DNA of 9,095 nucleotides from positions 1 through 9,095 of the forward strand of contig JBOHBN010000051.1 in the NCBI GenBank assembly GCA_050698355.1, given 5' to 3'. Within the stretch, counting starts at the first letter, position 1. The number at the start of each line of letters is the position of its first letter. This stretch comes from JBOHBN01 sp050698355. Lineage in GTDB: Bacteria > Actinomycetota > Actinomycetes > Streptosporangiales > WHST01. The notes beneath the pieces were generated by a model. The model had not been told where the DNA came from and did no database searches. It was given only the letters and a program-made list of their open reading frames with translations. This document shows positions 1-6,386 of this stretch, one piece after another. Position numbers and translations under genes: made by a program.

Positions 1-466
1 CCCGGCGGTCGAGCAGGGACTTCGGGCCGTCCAGCGGTACGTCCGGCCACGACGCCCAGCACATGCCGGTGTAGCGGCCCATCGTGGCGATGCTCTTGAG
101 CGGTACGCCCTTGTTGACGCCCTGAGCCACCTGGATGGACGGGATGTACCCGAAGTCGTCCTTGCCCGTGCCGACGACCTGCACCGCCTGGGTGCCGCTC
201 TTGCCCTCCCCCAGCTTGACCTCGAGATTCTCCTTGTCGTAGTAGCCCTTCTCGCGGGCGACGAAGAACGGCGTGAACTCGCCCTTCAGGGTCCAGTTGA
301 ACCGTACGGAGACGACGTCCTTGCCGGAAGCCGTCTTGGCCGTGCTCGACCCGCACCCGGCGAGCAGCGACGGGACGAGGCCGGCGCCGGCTGCGGCGAG
401 GCCGCCGCGCAGGAAGCTCCGCCTGTCGAGGTCGAGCGACGTGGTGCCCTGTGCTGGTTGTGGCAT
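1..466 (-). CDS. NitT/TauT-type ABC transporter substrate-binding lipoprotein, C-terminus cut by window edge
   Basis: The product is the extracellular solute-binding component of the importer whose permease and ATPase lie directly upstream. Only the first 155 codons are present and the rest lies beyond position 1. The start is ATG at 466, 31 bp after the ATPase stop, with a weak purine-rich stretch (AGAGAAG) as ribosome site. The N-terminus is a twin-arginine signal, RRSFLR at residues 15-20. A hydrophobic Gly/Ala stretch follows, then a lipobox L-A-G-C with the lipidated Cys at residue 38, so the protein should be exported folded by Tat and anchored to the outer face of the membrane. The mature start (VRFNWTLKGEFTPFFVAREKGYY, split here only by reading) is typical of the NMT1/THI5-SsuA-like fold: 'W....F.PF.VA..KGYY...L.V'. 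The family imports nitrate, sulfonates, pyrimidine precursors, riboflavin and other small organics. The ligand cannot be assigned from this fragment. Confidence 0.88.
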   Translation of the reverse strand, partial: MPQPAQGTTSLDLDRRSFLRGGLAAAGAGLVPSLLAGCGSSTAKTASGKDVVSVRFNWTLKGEFTPFFVAREKGYYDKENLEVKLGEGKSGTQAVQVVGTGKDDFGYIPSIQVAQGVNKGVPLKSIATMGRYTGMCWASWPDVPLDGPKSLLDRR

Positions 467-497
467 TTCGCTTCACTTCTCTCGTATCTGTGTCGCT

Positions 498-1310
498 CTA
501 GACCAATCCCATCGAGTGGAAGTCCGAGCGGATGTCGTCGACCAGCTCGTGGAACCTGGCGGATGACTTGGTCTCGAGCGTGCGGGGCTGTGGCAGGTCG
601 TCGGCAACCGAGTGCACGATGCGGCCCGGCCGGGGACCCATGACCAGGACGCGGTCGGACAGCAGCACGGCTTCCTCGATGCTGTGGGTGACGAACACGA
701 CGGTGGTCGACGCACCACCGGTCAGGCGGAGCAGGTCGAAGTTGAGGCGCTCTCGTGTGAGGGCGTCCACGGAGGCGAACGGCTCGTCCATCAGCAAGAG
801 CCGCGGGTCGTGGATCAGCGAGCGGCAGATTGCGACGCGTTGCCGCATGCCGCCGGACAGCTTCTCCGGGTAGTAGCGCTCGAACCCGGTGAGGCCGACG
901 AGGTCCAACAGCTCCGAGGCGCGTTGCCGGTACGTCTTCTTCGACAGCCGCTTCACCTCGATGGGCAGCAGCACGTTGTCGAGCACGGTCCGCCACTCCA
1001 GCAGCGCGTCGCGCTGGAACACCCCGCCGAGCCCGTCCCACGGCTCTTCGACGTCGTTGCCGTCGATGGCAAGCCGGCCCGTGGTCGGGGAGAACAGGCC
1101 GGCGACGAGCATCAAGAACGTGCTCTTGCCGCAGCCGCTCGGCCCGACGAGTGAGCAGAACGTGCCCGGGGGCAGGTCAAGGCTGACCTCGTCGAGCGCC
1201 TTGAGGCCGCCCTGGTCCGGCGACTCGTACACCATCGAGACCCGTTCGGCGAGGACGGTCGCGGGCTCGCCGCCGGACTGTTCGCCGAGCGTGGTCGCGC
1301 CTTGCGTCAT
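498..1310 (-). CDS. NitT/TauT-type ABC transporter ATP-binding protein
   Basis: This is the cytoplasmic ATPase that powers the importer, 270 aa and full length for the SsuB/TauB/NrtD group. All nucleotide-binding motifs are intact: Walker A GPSGCGKST at residues 56-64, Q-loop Gln near residue 99 (GGVFQRDALLEW), signature LSGGMRQR at 151-158, Walker B LLLMDE at 171-176, and the switch His at about 209 (THSIEEA). The sequence VFQxxxLLxWRTVLDNV is characteristic of the nitrate/sulfonate/taurine subfamily. The ATG overlaps the permease stop as ATGA, and GGGGGTGAG just upstream can serve as ribosome site, so translation is probably coupled to the permease. A 31-bp gap separates it from the binding protein downstream. 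Family assignment is secure; the transported solute is unknown. Confidence 0.95.
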   Translation of the reverse strand: MTQGATTLGEQSGGEPATVLAERVSMVYESPDQGGLKALDEVSLDLPPGTFCSLVGPSGCGKSTFLMLVAGLFSPTTGRLAIDGNDVEEPWDGLGGVFQRDALLEWRTVLDNVLLPIEVKRLSKKTYRQRASELLDLVGLTGFERYYPEKLSGGMRQRVAICRSLIHDPRLLLMDEPFASVDALTRERLNFDLLRLTGGASTTVVFVTHSIEEAVLLSDRVLVMGPRPGRIVHSVADDLPQPRTLETKSSARFHELVDDIRSDFHSMGLV

Positions 1311-2191
1311 GTGCTCACCCCCGGGTCGAGTTTCCGTTGGTTCCCCCGCATCGGTCCGGGCAGCAGCAACGCCTCGGCGGCCTCGATCAGGTAGAACAGA
1401 ACGCTGCTCATGATCGCCAGCATCACGACGACGGCGAAGAGCATCGGGGTATCGAGGTTATTGTTGGCGGTCAGCAGCAGGTACCCCAGGCCGCTGTTCG
1501 AGGCGATGAACTCGCCGACGACCGCGCCGACCACCGCGAGGGTGATGCCTATCTTCAGGCCACCGAAGATGTACGGGGCGGCGAGCGGTAGCCGTACCTT
1601 CGCGAACACCTGCCAGGGGGAAGCGCGCAGCGACCGCATCAGCTGCACCATCTCGCGCGGCGTCTGGTTCATGCCGATCACGGTGTTGATGACGATCGGG
1701 AACGCGGCGGTGACGAGCGCCAGCACGATCTTCGAGCTCGGGCCGAACCCGAACCACACCACGAGGATCGGTGCGAGCGCGACCTTCGGGGTGGCTTGAA
1801 ACGCGACGAGAAACGGGTAGACGACCCGCTCCATGAACCGCGAGTACACGAGCACGACACCGAGCGGGATGCTGACCGCGGCGCCGATCGCAAAACCGAC
1901 GACGACCTCCACCAGCGTCACCCAGAGGTTCGATCCCAGCATGCGCGGCACCTCCGCCGCCCGGTCGATGATGGCCAGGGGCGACGGCAGGATGAAGGTG
2001 GGCACGGCGAACAGGCTCGTGATGACCTGCCACAGCACGAACGCGAGCACGTAGACACCGATGACGACGCCGTTGAAGCGCAGCCACCGCAGCACGACGC
2101 GACCGACGCCCCGAGGCCGCGCGCCGGGGCCCGCGCTCTCCTGCGCGTCGGTGCCCGACGAGTCGCGCTGCCGCGGTGTTGTGGTCTGCAC
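1307..2191 (-). CDS. NitT/TauT-type ABC transporter permease
   Basis: This is the integral-membrane subunit of the importer, 294 aa from the chosen start. After a hydrophilic, Pro/Gly/Arg-rich N-terminal tail (about 30 residues) come about six hydrophobic segments. The first is near VVIGVYVLAFVLWQVI and the last near LFAVVVMLAIMSSVLFYLI. FAVPTFILPSP after the first segment is typical of SsuC-like permeases. The cytoplasmic EAA-type loop that docks on the ATPase reads MRSLRASPWQVFAKVRLPLA. Start choice: the ORF could open at GTG 2200, but the strong AAGGAGG at 2201-2207 directly abuts that codon. It lies 9 nt before GTG 2191, so 2191 is preferred; the longer form would add three residues. The gene follows the dehydrogenase stop closely and overlaps the ATPase start by ATGA, so the importer is part of the enzyme operon. 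Confidence 0.92.
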   Translation of the reverse strand: MQTTTPRQRDSSGTDAQESAGPGARPRGVGRVVLRWLRFNGVVIGVYVLAFVLWQVITSLFAVPTFILPSPLAIIDRAAEVPRMLGSNLWVTLVEVVVGFAIGAAVSIPLGVVLVYSRFMERVVYPFLVAFQATPKVALAPILVVWFGFGPSSKIVLALVTAAFPIVINTVIGMNQTPREMVQLMRSLRASPWQVFAKVRLPLAAPYIFGGLKIGITLAVVGAVVGEFIASNSGLGYLLLTANNNLDTPMLFAVVVMLAIMSSVLFYLIEAAEALLLPGPMRGNQRKLDPGVST

Positions 2192-2200
2192 GTGCCTCAC

Positions 2201-2207
2201 CCTCCTT
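2201..2207 (-). promoter_or_regulatory. Ribosome binding site of the permease gene, decides its start
   Basis: AAGGAGG on the minus strand is a near-perfect anti-Shine-Dalgarno match. It begins immediately after the TAG stop of the dehydrogenase (2208-2210). Its distance is 0 nt to GTG 2200 and 9 nt to GTG 2191, which argues for the second GTG as the true start. Confidence 0.65.
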
Positions 2208-3314
2208 CTAGGGCACGACGACGACCTTCAGCGGATCGCCGTCGCGGTCCTGGACGACGCGGAAGGCCTCGGTGATCTGCTCGAGTGGGAACCGGTGTGT
2301 GACCAGCTCAGCGCCGCGCAGCCGCCCTGCCTCGGCGAGCGCCACGGCCCGCTTGACGTTGTTGCCACCCTCGCCGCGCGAGGTATACATCGCGATGTCC
2401 TTGCGTACGACGGCGGACAGGTCGAAGCTCACCCGGTCCGGGTAGTAGGCGAGGAACAGGATCTTGCCCGCGCGCTTGGTGGCCTCGACGCACTGCTGCG
2501 GCGTGGCGAGCGCACCGGACGCCTCGATCGCCATGTCGACGCCCTCCCCACCGGTCAGGTCGAGCAGGGCGCGCACCGGGTCGGTCTCCCGCGCGTTGAC
2601 GGTATGGGCCGCGCCGAGGTCGCGGCCGACGCGCAGCCGCGACTCGCGGGTCCCGACGAGGAAGACCCGGGCCGCCCCCATCTGCTTGCACGCCTGCACG
2701 GTCATCAGCCCGACAGGTCCCGGGCCGAAGACCGCGACATCCTGGCCGACGATGTACGCGCTGGCGGCGTCGAGCCCGTACAGGCCGGTGCCCGCGGTGG
2801 TGATGAGAACCGCGTCGTCGAAGGACGCCGCGTCGGGCAACCGGTACAGGGCGGCGACGTGGTGCACGGCGTACTCGGCGAATCCGCCGTCGGCGCTCAT
2901 GCCGCTGGCGCGATGACCCTTGCTCGCGTTCGCGTAGTTCAGGCAGGCGGTGTAGCGGCCGACGAGACAGTTGTCGCACCTCCCGCAGCCGCGGTGCGCC
3001 TCGATGCACACGCGGTCACCGGGCGCGAACTCGTCGACGTCCGCCCCGACGGCCGCGACCGTTCCGGCCCACTCGTGTCCCGGTGTGAACTCGCCGTACG
3101 GAGGTGTCTGCGGGAAGTGGCCGCCGAGGATCTTCACGTCCGTGCCACAGGTGCCGCACACCGCGACCCGGACGAGCGCCTCCCCCGGCCCGGGGCGCGG
3201 TACCGGGCGCTCGACCACGCGCATGTCGCCCGGGCCGAACAGGACCGCGGCGCGCATCGTCTCCGGCACGGCGTCCTGCGACTGCGCGCGCACCTGGTCT
3301 GCGACGTGTGTCAT
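2208..3314 (-). CDS. Zinc-dependent medium-chain alcohol/polyol dehydrogenase
   Basis: The product is a medium-chain dehydrogenase/reductase of the sorbitol/threonine dehydrogenase type, 368 aa, which would interconvert a hydroxyl and a carbonyl using NAD(P). The catalytic-zinc region shows Cys56 in CGTCGTD and the GHE motif at 79-81. The structural zinc is held by four cysteines at 110, 113, 116 and 124 (CGRCDNC then TAC). The Rossmann loop GPGPVG lies at 197-202. The strand after it runs LVGTRESRL without the usual acidic NAD-selective residue, so NADP use is possible (inference). The ATG overlaps the UPF0261 stop as ATGA, with AAGGGA about 7 nt upstream. An internal Met at residue 20 (MRAAVLF) aligns better with the usual family N-terminus but has a badly spaced ribosome site. 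In the operon it probably oxidises the imported solute or an intermediate. The substrate is unknown. Confidence 0.93.
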   Translation of the reverse strand: MTHVADQVRAQSQDAVPETMRAAVLFGPGDMRVVERPVPRPGPGEALVRVAVCGTCGTDVKILGGHFPQTPPYGEFTPGHEWAGTVAAVGADVDEFAPGDRVCIEAHRGCGRCDNCLVGRYTACLNYANASKGHRASGMSADGGFAEYAVHHVAALYRLPDAASFDDAVLITTAGTGLYGLDAASAYIVGQDVAVFGPGPVGLMTVQACKQMGAARVFLVGTRESRLRVGRDLGAAHTVNARETDPVRALLDLTGGEGVDMAIEASGALATPQQCVEATKRAGKILFLAYYPDRVSFDLSAVVRKDIAMYTSRGEGGNNVKRAVALAEAGRLRGAELVTHRFPLEQITEAFRVVQDRDGDPLKVVVVP

Positions 3315-4579
3315 GCGCCATCCCTTCGTTCGGCTGCGGTGGCGGCCGCCAGCTCGGGCCCGTCGAGGAACGACAGCAGCACCTGCACGGCGGCCGTGGC
3401 GAAGGCGGGGTCGTTGATGGTCGTGTCGAGCTCCTGCACCAGCACGTCCGGTGACAGCGCGCCGCGCAGCTCGGCGACGAACGCCGCGTCGGTGCCGGGG
3501 TCGTGCAGCACTCCCCCCGGGCTGCCGACCTCCGACCACCCGCGCAGCGGTATCAGCACCGCGACCGGGCCGGTAGCCGCGTTCAGGCGTTCCGCCATGG
3601 CACGCGCGACCTCGGTCACCTCCTCGACCGTCGCCCGTACGTTGGTGTTGTTCGGATTGTGGTGGTGCGTCGGGCGTTCGCGCATGCTCGCCGGGATCGT
3701 GTCGGCCGCGCCGAAGCAGTGGTAGTCGAGGCCACCGGGCGCGACGACCTGCGGCACACCGCGGCGTCCCGCCGCGGTCAGCCGGCCGGGCCGCGTGGGT
3801 GCGTAGATGTCATCGGGGAACAGCTCGGCGAGCAGCTCGTGCGTGGTGAGGTCGAGCACGGCGTCGAACCGCCCGGCATCGATGAGGCGTTCCATCGCCG
3901 CCCCGGAGGCGCCCGAGGCGTGGAAGGGTACGGTGCGCACGCCCGCGGCCGCGAGCGCCGCCGTCGCCCCGGTGACGGCCGCGTGGGTGTTGCCGAAGGC
4001 GGTGACCGCGACCAGGCGGCGCGGGTCGTCGCTTCGCTCGTCGCGTACCCGGCTCATCGCGGCCATCGCCGCAGCCGCCCGCGCGAGCACGCCCGCCGTG
4101 ACCGGGTTGGGGCCGCCGAGCAGGTCACCGACCGAGAACATCAGCGTGATGTCGCTGTCGCCGACGAAGCCGCGGACGTCGCCGGACGCCACGGTCGACA
4201 CGACCAGCTTCGGCAGCCCGTACGGCAATTCCCGCATCGCGCCGGTGGTCACGGCAGTGCCCTGGTTGCCGCCGAGACCGAGCACACCTGCCAGCTCGCC
4301 GCTCTCGTGCCAGGCCGCGAGCACCCGAGCGGCGCCGGTGGCCATGGCACGCATGGCCTCGTCCCGGCGGCTGCGGGAACGCAGTGACGCGAGCTGCTGG
4401 TTCGTCGCCCGCGCGACCTCGGTCGCGGGCACGTCGGCTCCGGTGCCTGCCTCCGGTTCGCGCAGGCTCACGTCCACGACCCGCACGGCACAGCCGAGCC
4501 GGGCGAGCTCGTCGCGGACGTACGCCGCCTCCGCCGCCTTGGTGTCCAGGGTGGCGAGGACGGCGACGAAGGAGTTCAT
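3311..4579 (-). CDS. Tm-1-like ATP-binding domain protein, UPF0261 family
   Basis: This 422-aa protein belongs to the family related to the N-terminal part of the tomato Tm-1 virus-resistance protein. Bacterial members have no settled biochemical role. Hallmarks visible in order are TLDTKAAEAAYVRDEL at the N-terminus and GLGGNQGTAVTTGAM near residue 100. They continue with PKLVVSTVASGDV and VGDSDITLMFSVGDLLG, FHASGASGAAMERLI, DLTTHELLAELF, and GVPQVVAPGGLDYHCFG. The C-terminal block is HNPNNTNVRAT...IPLRGWSEVGSPGGVLHDP. Length matches full-length members. The ATG at 4579 overlaps the aldolase stop as ATGA, with GAGGA a few bases upstream. Family members often sit beside a TIM-barrel (PEP hydrolase-like) gene, and none is present here; instead the neighbours are an aldolase and a dehydrogenase. 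A ligase, kinase or hydrolase-like step in the same pathway is likely, but this is inference. Confidence 0.92.
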   Translation of the reverse strand: MNSFVAVLATLDTKAAEAAYVRDELARLGCAVRVVDVSLREPEAGTGADVPATEVARATNQQLASLRSRSRRDEAMRAMATGAARVLAAWHESGELAGVLGLGGNQGTAVTTGAMRELPYGLPKLVVSTVASGDVRGFVGDSDITLMFSVGDLLGGPNPVTAGVLARAAAAMAAMSRVRDERSDDPRRLVAVTAFGNTHAAVTGATAALAAAGVRTVPFHASGASGAAMERLIDAGRFDAVLDLTTHELLAELFPDDIYAPTRPGRLTAAGRRGVPQVVAPGGLDYHCFGAADTIPASMRERPTHHHNPNNTNVRATVEEVTEVARAMAERLNAATGPVAVLIPLRGWSEVGSPGGVLHDPGTDAAFVAELRGALSPDVLVQELDTTINDPAFATAAVQVLLSFLDGPELAAATAAERRDGA

Positions 4580-5238
4580 CCCGTGTCCTCGGCGAGCGGT
4601 GGGGTGTCCGCGGCCAGCGCGAGCTTCCCCGGGGCGACGCCGGTGATCTGCGCCGCCAGCAGCGCGACCTTGGCGTCGTCCTCGAGGTACTCGGTGCGGT
4701 AGAAGGCCGTACGCAGGTCCGGGCCGACCGCGATGGTGCCGTGCTCGCGCATGAGCGCCACCCGCAGCTGCGGGTCGCGGAACAGGTCGGTCACCGCGTC
4801 CGCGAGCTCCGCCGAGCCGGCCGGGAGCAACCCGACCGCGCCGACGCTGCGCAGGTGACCGCGCGCCGCGCTGTGCACGAGCAGCGGCGCCTCGTCCGCG
4901 ACGGCGAACGCCACGGCGTGCGGCGGGTGCAGGTGCGCGATGCCGCCGACGTCGGACCGTACGCGGTAGACCCCCAGGTGCCAGCGCCACTCCTTGGACG
5001 GCGTGCGCCCGGTGTCGAGCACCTCGCCGTCGAGGGTCATCAGCACGGTGTCGGAGGTGTCCATCTCGCCCTGGCACCGGCCAGACGACTTGATGAGCAC
5101 CTGGTCGCTGCCGGGCACCCGCATGCTGTTGTTGCCGGAGACCCCGACGACCAGCCCGCGCTCGTAGCCCCGCCGGGACACGGCGGCCAGCTCCTCCCGG
5201 CACAGTTGCAGGGTCGCGGGGTCGATGGAAGACGCCAT
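4576..5238 (-). CDS. Class II aldolase/adducin family protein, FucA-like sugar aldolase
   Basis: The product is a 220-aa zinc-dependent aldolase of the L-fuculose-phosphate aldolase/L-ribulose-phosphate 4-epimerase superfamily, the usual length for the family. SGNNSMR at residues 34-40 matches the substrate-phosphate loop GNxS, followed by SSG at 51-53. Glu83 (PSKEW) matches the catalytic Glu. His102 and His104 (AHLHP) and His166 (REHG) are the expected zinc ligands. The ATG at 5238 has a good ribosome site (AGGAAGG, 5244-5250) 5 nt upstream; a longer upstream frame into the creatininase gene is a shadow. It lies 38 bp after the creatininase-family gene and overlaps the UPF0261 start. It would cleave a hydroxy-keto acid or sugar phosphate in the pathway. 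Because members also act as epimerases or decarboxylases, the exact reaction stays open. Confidence 0.93.
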   Translation of the reverse strand: MASSIDPATLQLCREELAAVSRRGYERGLVVGVSGNNSMRVPGSDQVLIKSSGRCQGEMDTSDTVLMTLDGEVLDTGRTPSKEWRWHLGVYRVRSDVGGIAHLHPPHAVAFAVADEAPLLVHSAARGHLRSVGAVGLLPAGSAELADAVTDLFRDPQLRVALMREHGTIAVGPDLRTAFYRTEYLEDDAKVALLAAQITGVAPGKLALAADTPPLAEDTG

Positions 5239-5243
5239 GCTGA

Positions 5244-5250
5244 CCTTCCT
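5244..5250 (-). promoter_or_regulatory. Ribosome binding site of the class II aldolase gene
   Basis: AGGAAGG on the minus strand lies 5 nt before ATG 5238. It fixes this start against longer in-frame openings that reach back into the creatininase-family gene. Confidence 0.6.
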
Positions 5251-5276
5251 GTCGGTCGGCGGTGATGCGCTCGGGC

Positions 5277-6182
5277 TCAGGCGCGCTCGGGGTAGTCGCT
5301 CTTCACGATCTCGACCTTGAACTGCTGCACCTCGCGCAGGTACGCGGTGAGGTGCTCGGCCATCCGGTCGAGCATCGCGAGGCCCTTCTCCTTCGAGGCG
5401 CGGAACGGGTTGCCGATGACGGCGGTCTCGCAGTACTCGTGGTGCTCCATCGGCACCCACACGTTCTCCGAGCCGCCGAACTTCACGGTCGCCGTCCCGT
5501 CGATCTTTGAGAACTCGTCGCCCATGTACGCCGGCGCGTGCGCCCGGTCCTCCACTGCACGCTCCATGTGCACGAGGCCGTCGCCGGTCGCCATCAGCGC
5601 CGCGGTCTCCAGCTCGCTGGAGTGCCAGCCGGGGGTCTCCTCCGGCGGGTTGTCGAACAGGTCCTCGATCACCGAGGCGTCCCGCTCGGTCGGCGTCTTG
5701 TAGTAGGAGATGAACGCGCCGGTCTCGTACCGCAGCTGTCGCAGGACCTCGTCGATCGGCTTGATGTTCGAGCCATGGTGACTGACGAAAACGATCTTGG
5801 TGAAGCCGTGGTAGATGAGGCTGCGAGCGACGTCGCTGATGATCCTGCGGTAGGTCTCGGCCCGTAGCGTGATCGTGCCGGCGCCCTCCAGGTGCCTGCC
5901 CATGTGGTGGGGCGAGTAGCCGAACGGCACCAGCGGAGTGTAGAGCACGTCCGCGGCCTTCGCCGCGCGCTTGGCGACCTCCATGGTCACGTAGCTGTCG
6001 GTGCCCAACGGGATGTGCGCGCCGTGCTTCTCCGTACTCCCCAACGGGACGATCGCGAGATCCTGGTTGCCCTCGCGTAGCCGCTCCTGCACCTCGGCGA
6101 ACGACAGCGCGAGCACGTTGTGCTTCCGCTCGGCGTCGGCGTCCGCGTGCACGTAGTCCAACTCGTTCAACCTGGCCCCCAA
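5277..6182 (-). CDS. Creatininase-family metal-dependent hydrolase (not creatininase itself)
   Basis: The product is a PF02633-fold amidohydrolase-like enzyme of up to 301 aa (creatininase itself is about 260). The metal-binding signature GSTEKHGAHIPLGTD gives Glu51, His53 and Asp62. A second His-rich motif, FVSHHGSN at 132-139, replaces the usual NGHGGN, and SSELETA near 189-194 matches the conserved ELET region. In true creatininase the second motif is NGHYEN, and its Tyr and Glu are absent here, so creatinine is unlikely. The fold also includes MftE, ArfB-type deformylases and IolN, a keto-inositol ring hydrolase. The start is uncertain: TTG 6182 is the most upstream option, while TTG 6161 has AGG 9 nt before it and GTG 6152 is also possible. 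The conserved domain begins only at NVLALSF (residue 22), so all are viable. It is the first gene after the operator-promoter and probably catalyses a hydrolytic opening step. Confidence 0.88.
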   Translation of the reverse strand: MGARLNELDYVHADADAERKHNVLALSFAEVQERLREGNQDLAIVPLGSTEKHGAHIPLGTDSYVTMEVAKRAAKAADVLYTPLVPFGYSPHHMGRHLEGAGTITLRAETYRRIISDVARSLIYHGFTKIVFVSHHGSNIKPIDEVLRQLRYETGAFISYYKTPTERDASVIEDLFDNPPEETPGWHSSELETAALMATGDGLVHMERAVEDRAHAPAYMGDEFSKIDGTATVKFGGSENVWVPMEHHEYCETAVIGNPFRASKEKGLAMLDRMAEHLTAYLREVQQFKVEIVKSDYPERA

Positions 6183-6212
6183 CGTGTCTCGGGCGCCGCC
6201 AGCACGCCCTTC

Positions 6213-6226
6213 TGAAACGCGTTACT
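6213..6226. promoter_or_regulatory. LacI-family operator-like site 1
   Basis: TGAAACGCGTTACT is built on the 8-bp palindrome AACGCGTT with a central GC step, the core expected for LacI/GalR-family repressors. It overlaps site 2 by one base. Together they form a 31-bp dyad (6211-6241) with outer arms TCTGAAA/TTTCAGA and inner arms GCGTT/AACGC. It lies just downstream of the -10 of the left operon. Confidence 0.6.
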
Positions 6227-6239
6227 GCAACGCTTTTCA
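6226..6239. promoter_or_regulatory. LacI-family operator-like site 2
   Basis: TGCAACGCTTTTCA has the same central GC and half-site pattern (TGNAA..TTNCA), with one weak position per half. It abuts the -10 hexamer and covers the expected transcription start near 6234, a classic place for repression. Confidence 0.55.
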
Positions 6240-6240
6240 G

Positions 6241-6270
6241 ACGCTAGGACGGCCCGGCGAGCGCTGTCAA
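6241..6270 (-). promoter_or_regulatory. Promoter of the seven-gene catabolic/transport operon
   Basis: On the minus strand the -35 is a perfect TTGACA (6265-6270). An 18-bp spacer leads to TAGCGT (6241-6246), which fits the actinobacterial TAGNNT form of the -10. Transcription would start near 6234, giving a leader of about 50-80 nt depending on the start codon used. It is flanked by LacI-type sites on both sides. Confidence 0.65.
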
Positions 6271-6279
6271 GAGGTATCC

Positions 6280-6293
6280 GGAAACGCGTTACC
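6280..6293. promoter_or_regulatory. LacI-family operator-like site 3, upstream of the -35
   Basis: GGAAACGCGTTACC repeats the AAACGCGTTAC core of site 1 exactly (11 bp identical). It lies 9 bp upstream of the -35. Its centre is about 54 and 67 bp from those of sites 2 and 1, which would allow short DNA looping or cooperative binding. Confidence 0.55.
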
Positions 6294-6331
6294 GAAGAGT
6301 GCCTGAAGCCGTGCGGCCTGCGCGGTTAACC

Positions 6332-6370
6332 CCGGTTGGTTTGCGCGACCGACTCCGGTTGGTTTGCGCG
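6332..6370. repeat. Two 16-bp direct repeats in the operon upstream region
   Basis: CCGGTTGGTTTGCGCG occurs exactly at 6332-6347 and 6355-6370, spaced 23 bp start to start. A degenerate third copy (GCGGTTGGCTCACGC, about 6414-6428) lies further upstream. Copies 1 and 3 are each preceded by GCGCGGT(T)AACC, so a larger degraded unit of about 28-30 bp may be repeated (6320-6347 and 6399-6428). No coding potential is evident. These may be binding sites for an activator or remnants of duplication. Confidence 0.6.
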
Positions 6371-6386
6371 CGCCCTCCCGCGAGCC

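Noticed and set aside
2061..3725. Long plus-strand open frame of about 550 codons antisense to the dehydrogenase and UPF0261 genes
   Set aside because: Composition is a shadow of high-GC codon bias (runs of Arg/Gly/Ala/Asp/Val, no domain), and the minus-strand frames hold clear family motifs.
4576..5460. Aldolase frame extended upstream to 5460, and a 630-codon frame reading from 5203 through UPF0261
   Set aside because: The extensions overlap neighbouring genes, carry Arg/Ala-rich non-domain sequence, and the starts at 5238 and 4579 have good ribosome sites and family-typical N-termini.
5277..6182. Assignment as creatininase or as the mycofactocin peptidase MftE
   Set aside because: The creatininase-specific Tyr-Glu pair is missing and no other mycofactocin gene is in the window.
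6211..6241. Riboswitch or attenuator hairpin in the operon leader
   Set aside because: The dyad straddles the predicted start near 6234, so most of one arm would not be in the RNA; a DNA operator explains it better.
6332..6370. CRISPR array
   Set aside because: Only two exact 16-bp repeats with a 7-bp gap between them; no spacer-length regularity and no cas gene.
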